From assembly GCA_002412925.1 (NCBI GenBank), contig DHVZ01000095.1:34521-98520 (forward strand): 64,000 nucleotides of DNA. The letters run 5' to 3'. Positions 14,797-23,616 of this stretch are shown in pieces. The position numbers and the translations under genes are program-made. Source of the stretch: Anaerolineales bacterium UBA5195. Its GTDB lineage: Bacteria > Chloroflexota > Anaerolineae > Anaerolineales > Villigracilaceae. Each line of letters opens with the position of its first letter. Positions within the stretch are counted from its first letter, which is position 1. The notes under the pieces are model-generated. The model was not told the origin of the DNA. It searched no databases and saw nothing but the letters and a program-made list of their open reading frames with translations.

Positions 14797-15807
14797 TTAG
14801 CCTTCCAGGGTTCCGTTGGTAAAAGCTTCTTCAAAGGGCGCAATGTATTTTTTGATGCCTTCCACATCCAGCCACTCGGCATTGCTGTCGCTCGTGTAGG
14901 AGAAACCTTCGGGGAGTGCCTGGCCCTTGTCTTTCCAGGAATAGCCAAACCAGATGGCTTCGGCTGGCTGGACAACGTACATGTGCTCAAGCTCCACACT
15001 GTGACGGGCCTCGTCTTCTGAAAGCAAGTCTTCATGCAGCTTTTCACCGGGGCGGATACCGATGATTTCGATTTTTGCAGCGGGGGCGATGGCATGGGCC
15101 AGGTCAACCACTTTCGTGCTGGGAATTTTTGGGACAAAAACCTCGCCACCCTCCATCTGCTCGATGCAATTGATCACAAAATGGACGCCCTGTTCGAGCG
15201 AGAGCCAGAAACGGGTCATGCGTTCATCGGTGATCGTGATTTTTCCCGCCTGGCGCTGTTTGAGAAAGAGCGGCACGATGGAACCGCGCGAGCCAACAAC
15301 ATTGCCATAGCGGACGCAGGAGTAGCGGGTGGCTGTTCCAGCAGCGTAAGCATTGGATTGGATGACCAGCTTTTCAGCAACGAGCTTGGTGCCGCCATAC
15401 AAATTGGCCGGGCTGACGGCTTTGTCGGTGCTCAGGGCCAGCACTTTGCTGACGCCTGCATCCAGGGCGGCTTCAAGTACGTTGGAGGTGCCCAGGATGT
15501 TGGTTTTGATGGCTTCCATCGGGTTGTATTCACAGGCCGGAACCTGTTTAAGCGCCGCCGCGTGAACAACAATATCCACGCCGTGCATGGCGCGCAGGAG
15601 GCGTTCCCGGTCACGCACATCGCCGATGAAGTAGCGCAAGCGCGGGTCATCGTAGCCCGCGACGCGCATTTCATGCTGCTTGAGTTCATCGCGGCTGAAA
15701 ATGATAATTTTCTTGGGATTCTTTTCAGCCAGCAGGATCTTGGTAAATTTTTTGCCGAACGAGCCAGTGCCGCCGGTAATCAAGACAGATTTGTTGGTCC
15801 AGTCCAT
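14797..15807 (-). CDS. pseB: UDP-N-acetylglucosamine 4,6-dehydratase (inverting), PseB/CapE-like
   Basis: The 336-residue short-chain dehydrogenase starts MDWTNKSVLITGGTGSFGKK and has IIIFSRDELKQHEMR, VHAAALKQVPACEYNPMEAI, LALSTDKAVSPANLYGGTKL (catalytic TDK and YxxxK), VVGSRGSIVPLF and IRPGEKLHEDLLS. These blocks are the hallmark of the PseB/FlaA1/CapE dehydratases, which convert UDP-GlcNAc to a UDP-4-keto-6-deoxy sugar. The ATG at 15807 has GGAG 6 nt upstream; in-frame codons before it lie in a repeat and are unlikely to be translated. PseB versus CapE/WbjB cannot be separated by eye. The neighbour is an RmlD-like reductase. Confidence 0.85.
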   Translation of the reverse strand: MDWTNKSVLITGGTGSFGKKFTKILLAEKNPKKIIIFSRDELKQHEMRVAGYDDPRLRYFIGDVRDRERLLRAMHGVDIVVHAAALKQVPACEYNPMEAIKTNILGTSNVLEAALDAGVSKVLALSTDKAVSPANLYGGTKLVAEKLVIQSNAYAAGTATRYSCVRYGNVVGSRGSIVPLFLKQRQAGKITITDERMTRFWLSLEQGVHFVINCIEQMEGGEVFVPKIPSTKVVDLAHAIAPAAKIEIIGIRPGEKLHEDLLSEDEARHSVELEHMYVVQPAEAIWFGYSWKDKGQALPEGFSYTSDSNAEWLDVEGIKKYIAPFEEAFTNGTLEG

Positions 15808-15837
15808 AGTTATCTCCGTGATAAACAGGATATTTTT

Positions 15838-15919
15838 ACCACGAAGGGCACGAAGTGACACGAATGTTCACAAAGTTTTTTCTTTGTGTTCCTTCGTGCC
15901 CCTTGGTGTACTTTGTGGT
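15838..15919. repeat. Palindromic repeat, CACGAAGG/CTTCGTGCC family, copy 2
   Basis: ACCACGAAGGGCACGAAG is mirrored by CTTCGTGCCCCTTGG and TGTACTTTGTGGT with a T-rich middle. It lies between the PseB-like and methyltransferase genes. Confidence 0.7.
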
Positions 15920-15929
15920 GAAGGTTTTT

Positions 15930-16730
15930 TTATTTCACAGCCGAAAACAACCCGGCAGCTTTGGTGACTTCGATCACGCCTTGCGCCTGCAACTGCCGGG
16001 TGAGTTCCTGCTCCAGTTGGGTAAAGACCGCTTCGGAATGGCCGCTGTAAGTGGATGTAGATTCCAGGTAAGCCATCAGCGGCGGGATTTCGGTAATGCG
16101 CAGTCCATCCTCGTAGCGTTGGAGTTCAACCGGGTTGAAAAACGCCTGGAGTTGGGCCAGGCCATTTTCGAGCGTAAACGGGTTATTGAAGGCCGGGATA
16201 TCCATCGTCGCGTTGAGCCGTTCAAACCAATCATGCATCTCTTTCAAATGGTCGGCTCCGGCTGTAGCGGTCACCAGCACCCCACCCATCTTGATCACCC
16301 GGCGGATTTCGCTCAGGGCTTTTGGCCGGTCGGGGACGTGGTAAAGCATGAAATTAGCAATGACGATATCAAAAGTCTCGTCTGGATACGGGATGGCTTG
16401 AGCGTCGATTGGCTCAAACTTGATCCCGCGCCCGAGAACCACCAGGTTGTGCCAGGCATCCTTGAGCATTCCTTCCGACAAATCGCTCAGAGTCAGGCTC
16501 CAGCCGGGGGGAATCCGCTCCGGGCAAGCGGACCACAACGCCCCGGAACCACAGCCCAGTTCCAGCACCCTAGCCTGGGCCGGAAGCTGTTCCAACCTGT
16601 CCCACAGCCACGGGTACCAGCCCTGCGGATTGGTGCTGAAACGTTCGTGGATCGCAATCCGCGCGTTCAGGTTGTCCGCATTGCGGTATTGGGTGTTTTG
16701 CAGGTAGGTTTGGTCGGTGAATTTGGGCAT
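15930..16730 (-). CDS. Class I SAM-dependent methyltransferase
   Basis: The 266-residue protein has the Rossmann methyltransferase motifs VLELGCGSGALWSACPE (motif I), LTLSDLSEGML, FDIVIANFMLYHVPDRPKAL (motif II/III, 'FD.vi....lyHv.d') and EIRRVIKMGGVLVTATAG. The Methyltransf_11 pattern fits. In this context it may methylate a glycan or a lipid-linked sugar, but the substrate is not determinable. The C-terminus lacks any membrane segment, so it should be cytoplasmic. Confidence 0.8.
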   Translation of the reverse strand: MPKFTDQTYLQNTQYRNADNLNARIAIHERFSTNPQGWYPWLWDRLEQLPAQARVLELGCGSGALWSACPERIPPGWSLTLSDLSEGMLKDAWHNLVVLGRGIKFEPIDAQAIPYPDETFDIVIANFMLYHVPDRPKALSEIRRVIKMGGVLVTATAGADHLKEMHDWFERLNATMDIPAFNNPFTLENGLAQLQAFFNPVELQRYEDGLRITEIPPLMAYLESTSTYSGHSEAVFTQLEQELTRQLQAQGVIEVTKAAGLFSAVK

Positions 16731-16793
16731 AGGGTGATAAGTAACGAGAAAGAAGTAAAAAAGTAATGAATGAACGGGTTTTCCTTTTTTTTG

Positions 16794-17618
16794 TTACTTT
16801 TTTCTGATTACGATCATGGGATACTGCCCATTTTCCGCGAAGAACCTGGGAAAGACGCCTTCAAGCCAGAAGACAAAGCGCAGGAAGGTCTGACCACCCA
16901 ATTTGGGATGCACAAACCAGCGCAGGATACGTGTCGAGAGGCTGCGCCAGGGGCGGATTTCGAGCGGGATTTTGCAGCCGATTTCGCGCTTGAGCCATTC
17001 GGGGGTCAGCTTGCGGACAAAGGTTCCTTCTGGATCGGCCTCGTTGAGCCAATCCTTCTTTTTCTTGGCATTTTTGCCCGAAAGACGGCGCATCAGGCCA
17101 ATCAGCGGCTCGGCCAGGCGGATCAACAGCGGTTCGTGCCAGCCATTGACAACAACTCCGGTCCGCCCTGAAGCCAGCACACGATAGAGTTCGGCGTAAG
17201 CCTTCGGGTGTTCTTCCAACGCCAGATGGTGGATGGCGTGCATCGAAACTTCGCCATCGAAAGCCTCGGCCTTGAAGGGCAGGTTGGCCAGGTCGCCGAC
17301 GACAAACAGGCCATGGGAACCAATCCGCTCACGGGCTTCCTTTAAGGCTTGAATTGAAATATCCAGGCAGACACGTTTTGCATAGCCCTTGGAATAAGTC
17401 AGGTAATCGTCATACTGCACCGGTCCGGAACCGGCATCCAGCAGGAACTTACCATTCGGGATCAGCCCGCCGTTGACACGCAGGCGCGTCTTGTGGATAT
17501 ATTCCGCCGAAACGGGGCGCAGATCCTCGTAGCGGGCGTTCTGGTAGTTCCCGTCCGATTCCTGCTGCCAGCCGATTTCGTCATAAAACTCGCGTACCTT
17601 TTGTTTCGTATCCGTCAT
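16794..17618 (-). CDS. Class I SAM-dependent methyltransferase (second)
   Basis: The 274-residue protein starts VREFYDEIGWQQESDGNYQN and has NGKFLLDAGSGPVQYDDYLT (motif I with DAGSGP), KRVCLDISIQALKEARERI, LFVVGDLANLPFKAEAFDGE and VSMHAIHHLALEEHPKAYAE. The fold is clearly that of methyltransferases, but the C-terminal part (SLSTRILRWFVHPKLGGQTF) contains a hydrophobic stretch that may bind the membrane. It is unlike the first methyltransferase beyond the common fold. No substrate can be named. Confidence 0.78.
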   Translation of the reverse strand: MTDTKQKVREFYDEIGWQQESDGNYQNARYEDLRPVSAEYIHKTRLRVNGGLIPNGKFLLDAGSGPVQYDDYLTYSKGYAKRVCLDISIQALKEARERIGSHGLFVVGDLANLPFKAEAFDGEVSMHAIHHLALEEHPKAYAELYRVLASGRTGVVVNGWHEPLLIRLAEPLIGLMRRLSGKNAKKKKDWLNEADPEGTFVRKLTPEWLKREIGCKIPLEIRPWRSLSTRILRWFVHPKLGGQTFLRFVFWLEGVFPRFFAENGQYPMIVIRKK

Positions 17619-17628
17619 TCGAAAAAAC

Positions 17629-17719
17629 CTTTAAACACAAAGGTCACAAAGGACACGAAGGAGCACCAAGAAAACGTTTTTGTTTTCCTTTGTGTACTTC
17701 GTGCCCTTCGTGTTTAAAG
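17629..17719. repeat. Palindromic repeat, CACAAAGG/CCTTTGTG family, copy 3
   Basis: CTTTAAACACAAAGGTCAC is mirrored by CTTCGTGCCCTTCGTG and TTTAAAG. It lies between the methyltransferase and capsule-synthesis-like genes. Confidence 0.7.
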
Positions 17720-17728
17720 CTCTTGAAC

Positions 17729-19339
17729 TTACCATCTCAACTGTTCCCCCGCCAGATAATCGAATGCTTTCCCAAACTCTGCCCGACCTTCAGCGCTTAA
17801 GACCCGGCTCAGCGGCCAGATCTCCAGATCTTTCCAAAAATGCATCAGCCGCCAGGGAAAGGGGATGGGGTATTCAAAGAAAAAGCGGTAAGCATATTCC
17901 CAGGCGGTTTCGATTTGGGAATCGGTCAGGCGGGGGATTGGTAAATGGGTCAGCAGGTTATCCAGAATGCCAAAGTATTCTTCCCAAGAAGTGGGGTCAA
18001 GGGTGAAACCGCGTTTGCGGTAGTGCGTTTCGCCGCAAGCAATGACCGGGATGCCATTCATCGACATTTCCATGCCGGTCGTGGTGGTGTAGACCAGCCC
18101 CAGGCTGGCGATTTCCATCAAGTCGTAGGTGTTGACCTTTTCCAGCGGTTTGACGACATGGATGTGCGCCGGGATTTGCGAAGCCAGCGCGGCGTTGATC
18201 ACATCCACCATCGACAGGCCATGCGTCAGGCGCTCACCGGGATGGACACGCACCACCAACTGCACCTCCGTCCGCGCGGCAAAATACTGGACGGTTTTGG
18301 TGATCCACTCGGCCATCGACGCGGCAAACAGGTTCCGCCCGAGGGTCAGGCTGTCGCCGAGAACGTTGGTGGCCAGCAAAACGACCGGGCGCGAGTCCAA
18401 CCCCAAGTCGGCGCGGGTTTTCTCGCCGCCGACGGTTGCTAGATCCTGCCAGGCGCGCGCCGATTTTCCAAAGGCCCGGCCGCCCATCCGCGCAGCTTCG
18501 AGCGCCTCGATTTTTTCGCGCTGCTCGGAGGTCAAAGCCTGCCCGCCGCGCGCCGCCCAGAGCAGGTCCGTGTTCTGGCGCATGACTTCGTCATTTTGCG
18601 CAATCCAGACCTGCTCGCGCTGGTCGTTGAATTCGTAGGTGACCGTCTCAAGACCCAAACGGCGCGCCACCTGATAGACCGCGCCCAACTCTGTGATCGT
18701 ACCGTTCGGGATGAGTATCGTTTCGGGGCGTTGGTTTTGTAAAAGGGTCAGCGCCGCCAAAGCGGCCTGTTCGTTTCGACTCACCCGCAGCCGGTAGAGC
18801 CCGGATTCCCGGTCGACGTTTTCTTCCTGATTGGTATACATGGCGTCATAAGCGGAGACCGTTTCAACGGCTTGTTGCAACTCCGGGAAGTTGCCGAGGG
18901 TCGAGTAGGCGTGTTTTTTCGCCGTATCGAGACCCGGCTTGGGGGTCTCCAACAACGACACCACTTTCACCAGCCCCTTAAGCGGAGCCAGCACCCGGCG
19001 CGTGTACAAATCCTGGCGGCGCAGGTCGAAGGCGTTGACCTCCTTGCGCCAATCGCCATACGGCAAATACGCCACCGTGACGTCATATCCCAGCCCACGC
19101 AACGTCAAACCGATGATGGCAGCCTGTTCCACCCAGTAGTGCAGGGTGGCAAACAGGACAATCTTTTTCCGTTTCCCGTTGTTTGCCTTTTCAGCAAACG
19201 AGCGCACCTGCTCGACCGCTGCAGGCAGATGCGCCTTGAGCTGGTCAAGGTTATAGCGCGTGCGCGGACGGCTGCGACGAAGGGCATCGTACAGTTCGGC
19301 GGAGTAGGGGATTTTGGCAAGGAGGTCTTTAATGGTCAT
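17729..19339 (-). CDS. Capsule-polysaccharide-synthesis-like GT-B protein (KpsC/KpsS-type region)
   Basis: The 536-residue cytoplasmic protein contains EVQLVVRVHPGERLTHGLSM and then YTTTTGMEMSMNGIPVIACG, GETHYRKRGFTLDPTSWEEY. This His/Pro-Gly then T-T-G-x-E ... Y-R-x-x-G-F order is the donor-site pattern of the Capsule_synth (PF05159) family. Its job may be addition of a linker sugar or Kdo-like unit to an exported glycan. It sits immediately before the Wzt-type ATPase on the minus strand, which fits a role in ABC-dependent export. The ATG at 19339 is preferred over an upstream TTG in the same frame; neither has a strong ribosome site. Confidence 0.65.
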   Translation of the reverse strand: MTIKDLLAKIPYSAELYDALRRSRPRTRYNLDQLKAHLPAAVEQVRSFAEKANNGKRKKIVLFATLHYWVEQAAIIGLTLRGLGYDVTVAYLPYGDWRKEVNAFDLRRQDLYTRRVLAPLKGLVKVVSLLETPKPGLDTAKKHAYSTLGNFPELQQAVETVSAYDAMYTNQEENVDRESGLYRLRVSRNEQAALAALTLLQNQRPETILIPNGTITELGAVYQVARRLGLETVTYEFNDQREQVWIAQNDEVMRQNTDLLWAARGGQALTSEQREKIEALEAARMGGRAFGKSARAWQDLATVGGEKTRADLGLDSRPVVLLATNVLGDSLTLGRNLFAASMAEWITKTVQYFAARTEVQLVVRVHPGERLTHGLSMVDVINAALASQIPAHIHVVKPLEKVNTYDLMEIASLGLVYTTTTGMEMSMNGIPVIACGETHYRKRGFTLDPTSWEEYFGILDNLLTHLPIPRLTDSQIETAWEYAYRFFFEYPIPFPWRLMHFWKDLEIWPLSRVLSAEGRAEFGKAFDYLAGEQLRW

Positions 19340-19399
19340 GGTAAAGGCTGGGGTAAACAAGCAGACAGGTTCTTGTTTCCTCGTTTACTTGCTTACTTT

Positions 19400-20671
19400 C
19401 TACTTTTCTACGTTCTCAATCACCCAATCCAACCTCGGGCGGAGCGGTCCCTGGCGTTGTTCGGCCCACTGCATGCCGGGTGCGCCCATTGGGTCGACGT
19501 TAAAGGCCAGGGCATTTTCGTCCATGAAATAGCGCTTGACGCCAAAGGAACTGGCGTTGACACCCAGAATGTAGCGGCCTTCATTGAGCAAATCACCGGG
19601 CAGGGTGCAGCGGCTGACGTAGTGACCAGGCTGGCGGGTGGAGTGCTTTTCGTAGAGTTCAGGGGCATCCACATCGAAGGAAGTGAAGACATATTCGCCG
19701 CGGACAGTGCTCAGGTAAACGCCCACGCGCAGGCCGGTAATCGGCGCGGAGAGACTGTATTCCATTTCGAGAGTCAGCGGCTCGGTGGAACGGAAGCTGT
19801 CGGCGACGACTCCGCGCGGGTCTTTGACGCGCAGGCCCAAGGGACGGAACGGGGCCGTGTTGGCAGAAATCTCGTCCGCCTCCCAGACTCTTTCTCCGGC
19901 CTGAGCCTGGCCCGAGGACAGATAGAAATCAACCGCTTCGGGCGTTGGGGCGCGTTTGACAAGCTGGCCCTTCTGCATGACAAGCGATTCCTGGGTCAGA
20001 CGCAGGATGGCACTCATATTGTGGCTAACGAAAAGCACCGTGCGCCCTTGCGCGGCAACATCGTTCATCTTACCCAGGCATTTGCGCTGGAACTCAGCGT
20101 CACCCACGGCCAGGACTTCGTCCACCACCAGGATTTCAGGTTCGAGGTGGGCCGCCACGGCAAACGCCAGGCGCAGGTACATCCCGGAGGAATAACGCTT
20201 GACCGGGGTATCGATAAATTGTTCGACTTCTGAAAAAGCCACAATCTGGTCGAAGTTACGCTCGATTTCAGCGCGCTTCATCCCCAGGATCGCTCCGTTC
20301 ATGTAAATATTCTCACGCCCGGTCAATTCCGGATGGAAACCGGTGCCCACTTCGAGCAGGGAACCCACCCGTCCGCGCACCGTAACCGTGCCTTTGGTGG
20401 GTTCCGTCACCCGCGAAAGGACTTTGAGCAGGGTGCTTTTTCCGGCCCCGTTGCGGCCAATGATGCCAAGCACGCGGCCTTCTTCCAAGTCGAAAGAAAC
20501 ATCTTTTAAGGCCCAAATAAAATCCACACCCGCCCGGCCTTCTTTGCGCCGAAAGAGATTGCCCGGGATGGCGGCAATCTGGTCGCGCAGCATTCCATAG
20601 CGGAACTTGCCGGGCGCGGTACCAATTTTGTAACGTTTGCTGATATTGTCTACACTGATAGCGATGGTCAT
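19400..20671 (-). CDS. wzt: ABC transporter ATP-binding protein, Wzt-like, with C-terminal cargo domain
   Basis: Two parts can be seen. The ATPase domain (about 1-255) has Walker A GRNGAGKST (about 74-82), the signature RYSSGMYLRLAFA and Walker B ILVVDEVLAVGD. A beta-sandwich of about 150 residues follows (GERVWEADEI through LDWVIENVEK). That extra domain is known in Wzt of O-antigen exporters as the part that recognises the terminal modification of the glycan. The partner permease is next door. The signature block YSSGM is the variant common in TagH/Wzt proteins. Confidence 0.9.
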   Translation of the reverse strand: MTIAISVDNISKRYKIGTAPGKFRYGMLRDQIAAIPGNLFRRKEGRAGVDFIWALKDVSFDLEEGRVLGIIGRNGAGKSTLLKVLSRVTEPTKGTVTVRGRVGSLLEVGTGFHPELTGRENIYMNGAILGMKRAEIERNFDQIVAFSEVEQFIDTPVKRYSSGMYLRLAFAVAAHLEPEILVVDEVLAVGDAEFQRKCLGKMNDVAAQGRTVLFVSHNMSAILRLTQESLVMQKGQLVKRAPTPEAVDFYLSSGQAQAGERVWEADEISANTAPFRPLGLRVKDPRGVVADSFRSTEPLTLEMEYSLSAPITGLRVGVYLSTVRGEYVFTSFDVDAPELYEKHSTRQPGHYVSRCTLPGDLLNEGRYILGVNASSFGVKRYFMDENALAFNVDPMGAPGMQWAEQRQGPLRPRLDWVIENVEK

Positions 20672-20688
20672 AGAAGGGCCAGTTGAGG

Positions 20689-20718
20689 GTTGTCAAAAGT
20701 CTGGGGACGGTTGACAAC
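20689..20718. repeat. Inverted repeat between wzm and wzt
   Basis: GTTGTCAA (20689-20696) and TTGACAAC (20711-20718) bracket AAGTCTGGGGACGG. It ends at the stop codon of the permease gene. Confidence 0.5.
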
Positions 20719-21563
20719 TAAATGGTGTCTGCGAAAGTGCGTTCCATGTTCCGGAAATAAATCAAGCCGCTGACAAGGACCAGCAGGGCAATCGCCGTCG
20801 AAATGGCGACCAGGGCATCGGGGGCGCTGCCTTTCCCCAGCAAGGCCCAGCGAAAACCATTAACGACGCCAGCCATCGGATTGAGGGCATAGACCATCTG
20901 CCATTTATCCGAGATGACTGTGGATGAGTAGGCCACGGGAGTGACGAACAGCCAGAACTGGGTCAAAAAAGGCAGGGCATAGCCCACGTCACGGTACTGG
21001 ACGTTGATGGCCGAGAGCCAGAGCGCCACGCCGAGCGCGGTGACGATGGTCAAAAGGATAAAAACCGGCACAGCCCAGAGAGCGTCCAGGGTTGGAGTGA
21101 CTTTGTAGTAAGCCATCATGCCTCCCATGATGACAAAGGCAATCGCAAAATCGACCAGCCCGCCCAGCACGGAGGCCATCGGCAGCACCAGCCGCGGAAA
21201 ATAAACCTTTGAAATCATGTTGTGATTGGAGGTCAGTGAGCGGCTGGCGGTGTTGAGCGCGGTAGTAAACAGACCCCACGGCAGCAGCCCGGCAAATGAA
21301 AAAATCGGGTAGGGAATGCCGTCGGTTGGCACTTTGGCCACGTTACCAAATAAAAAGTTGAAGACCAGCATGGTCATCACAGGCTGAATAACAGCCCAGG
21401 CTGCGCCAAGCAAGGTCTGTTTGTAGCGGACTTTGATATCGCGCCAGATCATGAAAAAGACCAGTTCGCGGAACGTCCACAGATCGCGCAGGTTGAGCGC
21501 GGCCAGGCCGGTTGTGGGTTTGATATAGATGGTGGTTGGATCGTGTTTGGTAAGTTCGGTCAT
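20718..21563 (-). CDS. wzm: ABC-2 type permease of polysaccharide exporter, Wzm-like
   Basis: The 281-residue protein has six hydrophobic segments and the family start LRDLWTFRELVFFMIWRDIK, then VRYKQTLLGAAWAVIQPVMT. Later features include LFTTALNTASRSLTSNHNMI, LPFLTQFWLFVTPVAYSSTV and MVYALNPMAGVVNGFRWALL, all typical of ABC2_membrane permeases of O-antigen and teichoic-acid exporters. It pairs with the Wzt-like ATPase immediately downstream. Together they would move a finished undecaprenyl-linked glycan across the inner membrane. Confidence 0.9.
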   Translation of the reverse strand: MTELTKHDPTTIYIKPTTGLAALNLRDLWTFRELVFFMIWRDIKVRYKQTLLGAAWAVIQPVMTMLVFNFLFGNVAKVPTDGIPYPIFSFAGLLPWGLFTTALNTASRSLTSNHNMISKVYFPRLVLPMASVLGGLVDFAIAFVIMGGMMAYYKVTPTLDALWAVPVFILLTIVTALGVALWLSAINVQYRDVGYALPFLTQFWLFVTPVAYSSTVISDKWQMVYALNPMAGVVNGFRWALLGKGSAPDALVAISTAIALLVLVSGLIYFRNMERTFADTI

Positions 21564-21573
21564 GTTTGCAAGG

Positions 21574-21602
21574 GTAGGGGCGACCCAGTGGGTCGCCCTT
21601 AC
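21574..21602. repeat. Palindrome GTAGGGGCGACCC / GGGTCGCCCTTAC
   Basis: A 13-bp stem with one G-T pair and a 3-nt loop. It lies between fcl and wzm; it may act as a terminator of fcl or be another repeat family. Confidence 0.5.
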
Positions 21603-21608
21603 AAAAAC

Positions 21609-22580
21609 TTAGCGAATTTTGTCTTTATTTTCGCGGAACCAGGCAATCGTTCGGCGCATGCCTGCTTCGAAATTCGTCTGCGCCGACCAGCCAAAGCGTT
21701 CTTTCGCGCGGCTGACATCCAGACCGCGACGCGGCTGACCGTTGGGCTTGGATGTATCCCAGACCAGTCTGCCTTCGAAGCCAACCATGTGGATGATCAT
21801 TTCGGTCAGGTCTTTGATCGAGATTTCGTAACCAGAGCCCAGGTTGACCGGGTCAGAGTCGTTGTACTTCTCGGTGGCAGTCACGATTCCCTCGGCGGCA
21901 TCCTCCACATACAAGAATTCGCGGGTCGGCGAGCCATCGCCCCAGGCGACAATTTCCTGCGCGCCGCTTTCCTGGGCCTCAACCGCCTTGCGGATCAGCG
22001 CGGGGATGACGTGTGATGATTTCGGGTTGAAGTTGTCGCGCGGGCCATAAAGATTGACCGGCAGCAGGAAAATCGAATTGAAGCCATACTGTTCGCGATA
22101 GGCCTGGGATTGGACGAGCATCATCTTTTTGGCCAAACCGTAAGGCGCGTTGGTCTCTTCGGGATAACCAATCCACAGATCTTCTTCCTTGAAAGGCACA
22201 GGGGTAAATTTAGGATAAGCGCAAACCGTCCCAATTGCCGTAAACTTTCCGATACCCTGTTGATAAGCCTGGTGCATCAATTCCACGCCCATCATCAAGT
22301 TGTCATAGAAAAATTCCGCGGGATGTTCCCGGTTGGCGCCAATCCCGCCAACGTTGGCAGCCAGGTGAATAATCACCATGTTTTTCGGATCAATTCCGTT
22401 CAGAGTGTCCTTGTACAACTGCTGAATGCCATCACGGTTAATCAGGTTATATTCTTCGATGCGCGGAATAAAAATGTCGCTCGCGCCACGCAGTTTCAGC
22501 TTTTCGATCACGAACGAACCAAGAAAACCAGCGCCGCCGGTCACGACAACGCGTTTTCCACTCCAAAAATTTTCAGCCAT
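21609..22580 (-). CDS. fcl: GDP-L-fucose synthase
   Basis: The 323-residue extended SDR has VVVTGGAGFLGSFVIEKLKL (NADP loop), HLAANVGGIGANREHPAEFF, FTAIGTVCAYPKFTPVPFKE and YPEETNAPYGLAKKMMLVQS (YxxxK). The 'GGI.AN...PAEF...N' and 'C.YP....P..E......E..N.PYG.AK' blocks are specific to Fcl/WcaG, the epimerase-reductase that turns GDP-4-keto-6-deoxy-mannose into GDP-L-fucose. It completes the pathway begun by Gmd at 37-38 kb; the two are about 15 kb apart. GGAG lies 6 nt upstream of the ATG. Confidence 0.92.
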   Translation of the reverse strand: MAENFWSGKRVVVTGGAGFLGSFVIEKLKLRGASDIFIPRIEEYNLINRDGIQQLYKDTLNGIDPKNMVIIHLAANVGGIGANREHPAEFFYDNLMMGVELMHQAYQQGIGKFTAIGTVCAYPKFTPVPFKEEDLWIGYPEETNAPYGLAKKMMLVQSQAYREQYGFNSIFLLPVNLYGPRDNFNPKSSHVIPALIRKAVEAQESGAQEIVAWGDGSPTREFLYVEDAAEGIVTATEKYNDSDPVNLGSGYEISIKDLTEMIIHMVGFEGRLVWDTSKPNGQPRRGLDVSRAKERFGWSAQTNFEAGMRRTIAWFRENKDKIR

Positions 22581-22617
22581 TGTGTCTCCTGTTTTAGGTG
22601 ACTATCACCTGGTCGGT

Positions 22618-23616
22618 TTATTGGACGATGAACTGCGCATTCCGGTAACGTTCATGCTGCGGTTCACGGATCAGGCCCAACCGCAGGGCGTTGACCACTT
22701 CGCGCACGCCATCGTCCACAGTGAGGGTGGCTTTGAAGCCCAACTCGCGGCGGATCTTTTCAAACGAGACGGTAATATCGCGCATGTCGCCGCCAAAAGT
22801 CAAATCCTTGTATTCCACAAAAGTCTCTGGCAGGCGCTTGATGACCAACTGCACGATTTGGTCCTTGGTGTAATTACCGTCATCCGTGCCCAGGTTGTAG
22901 ATCTGCCCGCGCACTTTTTCATTGGGCGCAACCAGCCCCATCAGCAAGCCATGCACCACATCCAGCACATGCACGAATGAGCGTGAATATCCGCGCTGGT
23001 AGATGAGCAGTTGCCGCCTGGTGAAAGCATCGAGCACAAACTGGTTGACAATCAGGTCAAAGCGTGTGCGGGGTGAAATGCCGTAGAGCGTCGCCAGCCG
23101 GAAAATGAGCGCACCCTGGGGCAGCAGAAACTCCTCGGCGGCGATTTTCGTCTCAGCATACAAGGATTGTGGATTGAGGGGGGATTCTTCCGTCACCGGG
23201 CGTCCTTCGACTGAAAGGCCGTAAGCGCTGTAAGTGGACGCAAACACAAAGCGGCTCACCTGTAAGTTTTCTGCCTGTTCGTGGATATTTTTCGTCGCAT
23301 CAACGTTATATCGCCAGGCTGCCTGCTTTCCAACCGCCTGGCAGGCCGGGAACCCAACAATCCCCGCCAGGTGGAAAACGGCGTCTGGCCTGGGCCAGTT
23401 GCGGGGAAGGGAATCGCGCAGGCTGCGGGCTTCGGTCACATCCGCCTTGGCGAAATGAAAGTTCGGGTGCGAAAAAAATGTCAGCAGCGATTCGCCGCCA
23501 AAAAGCAGGTCGTCGATCACCGTCACACGATGGCCCAGTTGCAAGAGTTGCGCCGTCAAAAGGGAGCCGATATAGCCCGCTCCACCGGTAACAACGATGT
23601 GTTTTGGTTCGCTCAT
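22618..23616 (-). CDS. NAD-dependent epimerase/dehydratase (extended SDR)
   Basis: The 332-residue protein starts HIVVTGGAGYIGSLLTAQLL and has DAVFHLAGIVGFPACQAVGK, FVFASTYSAYGLSVEGRPVT, ESPLNPQSLYAETKIAAEEF (YxxxK) and QRGYSRSFVHVLDVVHGLLM. These place it among sugar-nucleotide epimerases/dehydratases, but not clearly GalE. The start overlaps the stop of the MarR-type regulator by 4 bp, so regulator and enzyme are co-translated. Confidence 0.8.
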   Translation of the reverse strand: MSEPKHIVVTGGAGYIGSLLTAQLLQLGHRVTVIDDLLFGGESLLTFFSHPNFHFAKADVTEARSLRDSLPRNWPRPDAVFHLAGIVGFPACQAVGKQAAWRYNVDATKNIHEQAENLQVSRFVFASTYSAYGLSVEGRPVTEESPLNPQSLYAETKIAAEEFLLPQGALIFRLATLYGISPRTRFDLIVNQFVLDAFTRRQLLIYQRGYSRSFVHVLDVVHGLLMGLVAPNEKVRGQIYNLGTDDGNYTKDQIVQLVIKRLPETFVEYKDLTFGGDMRDITVSFEKIRRELGFKATLTVDDGVREVVNALRLGLIREPQHERYRNAQFIVQ

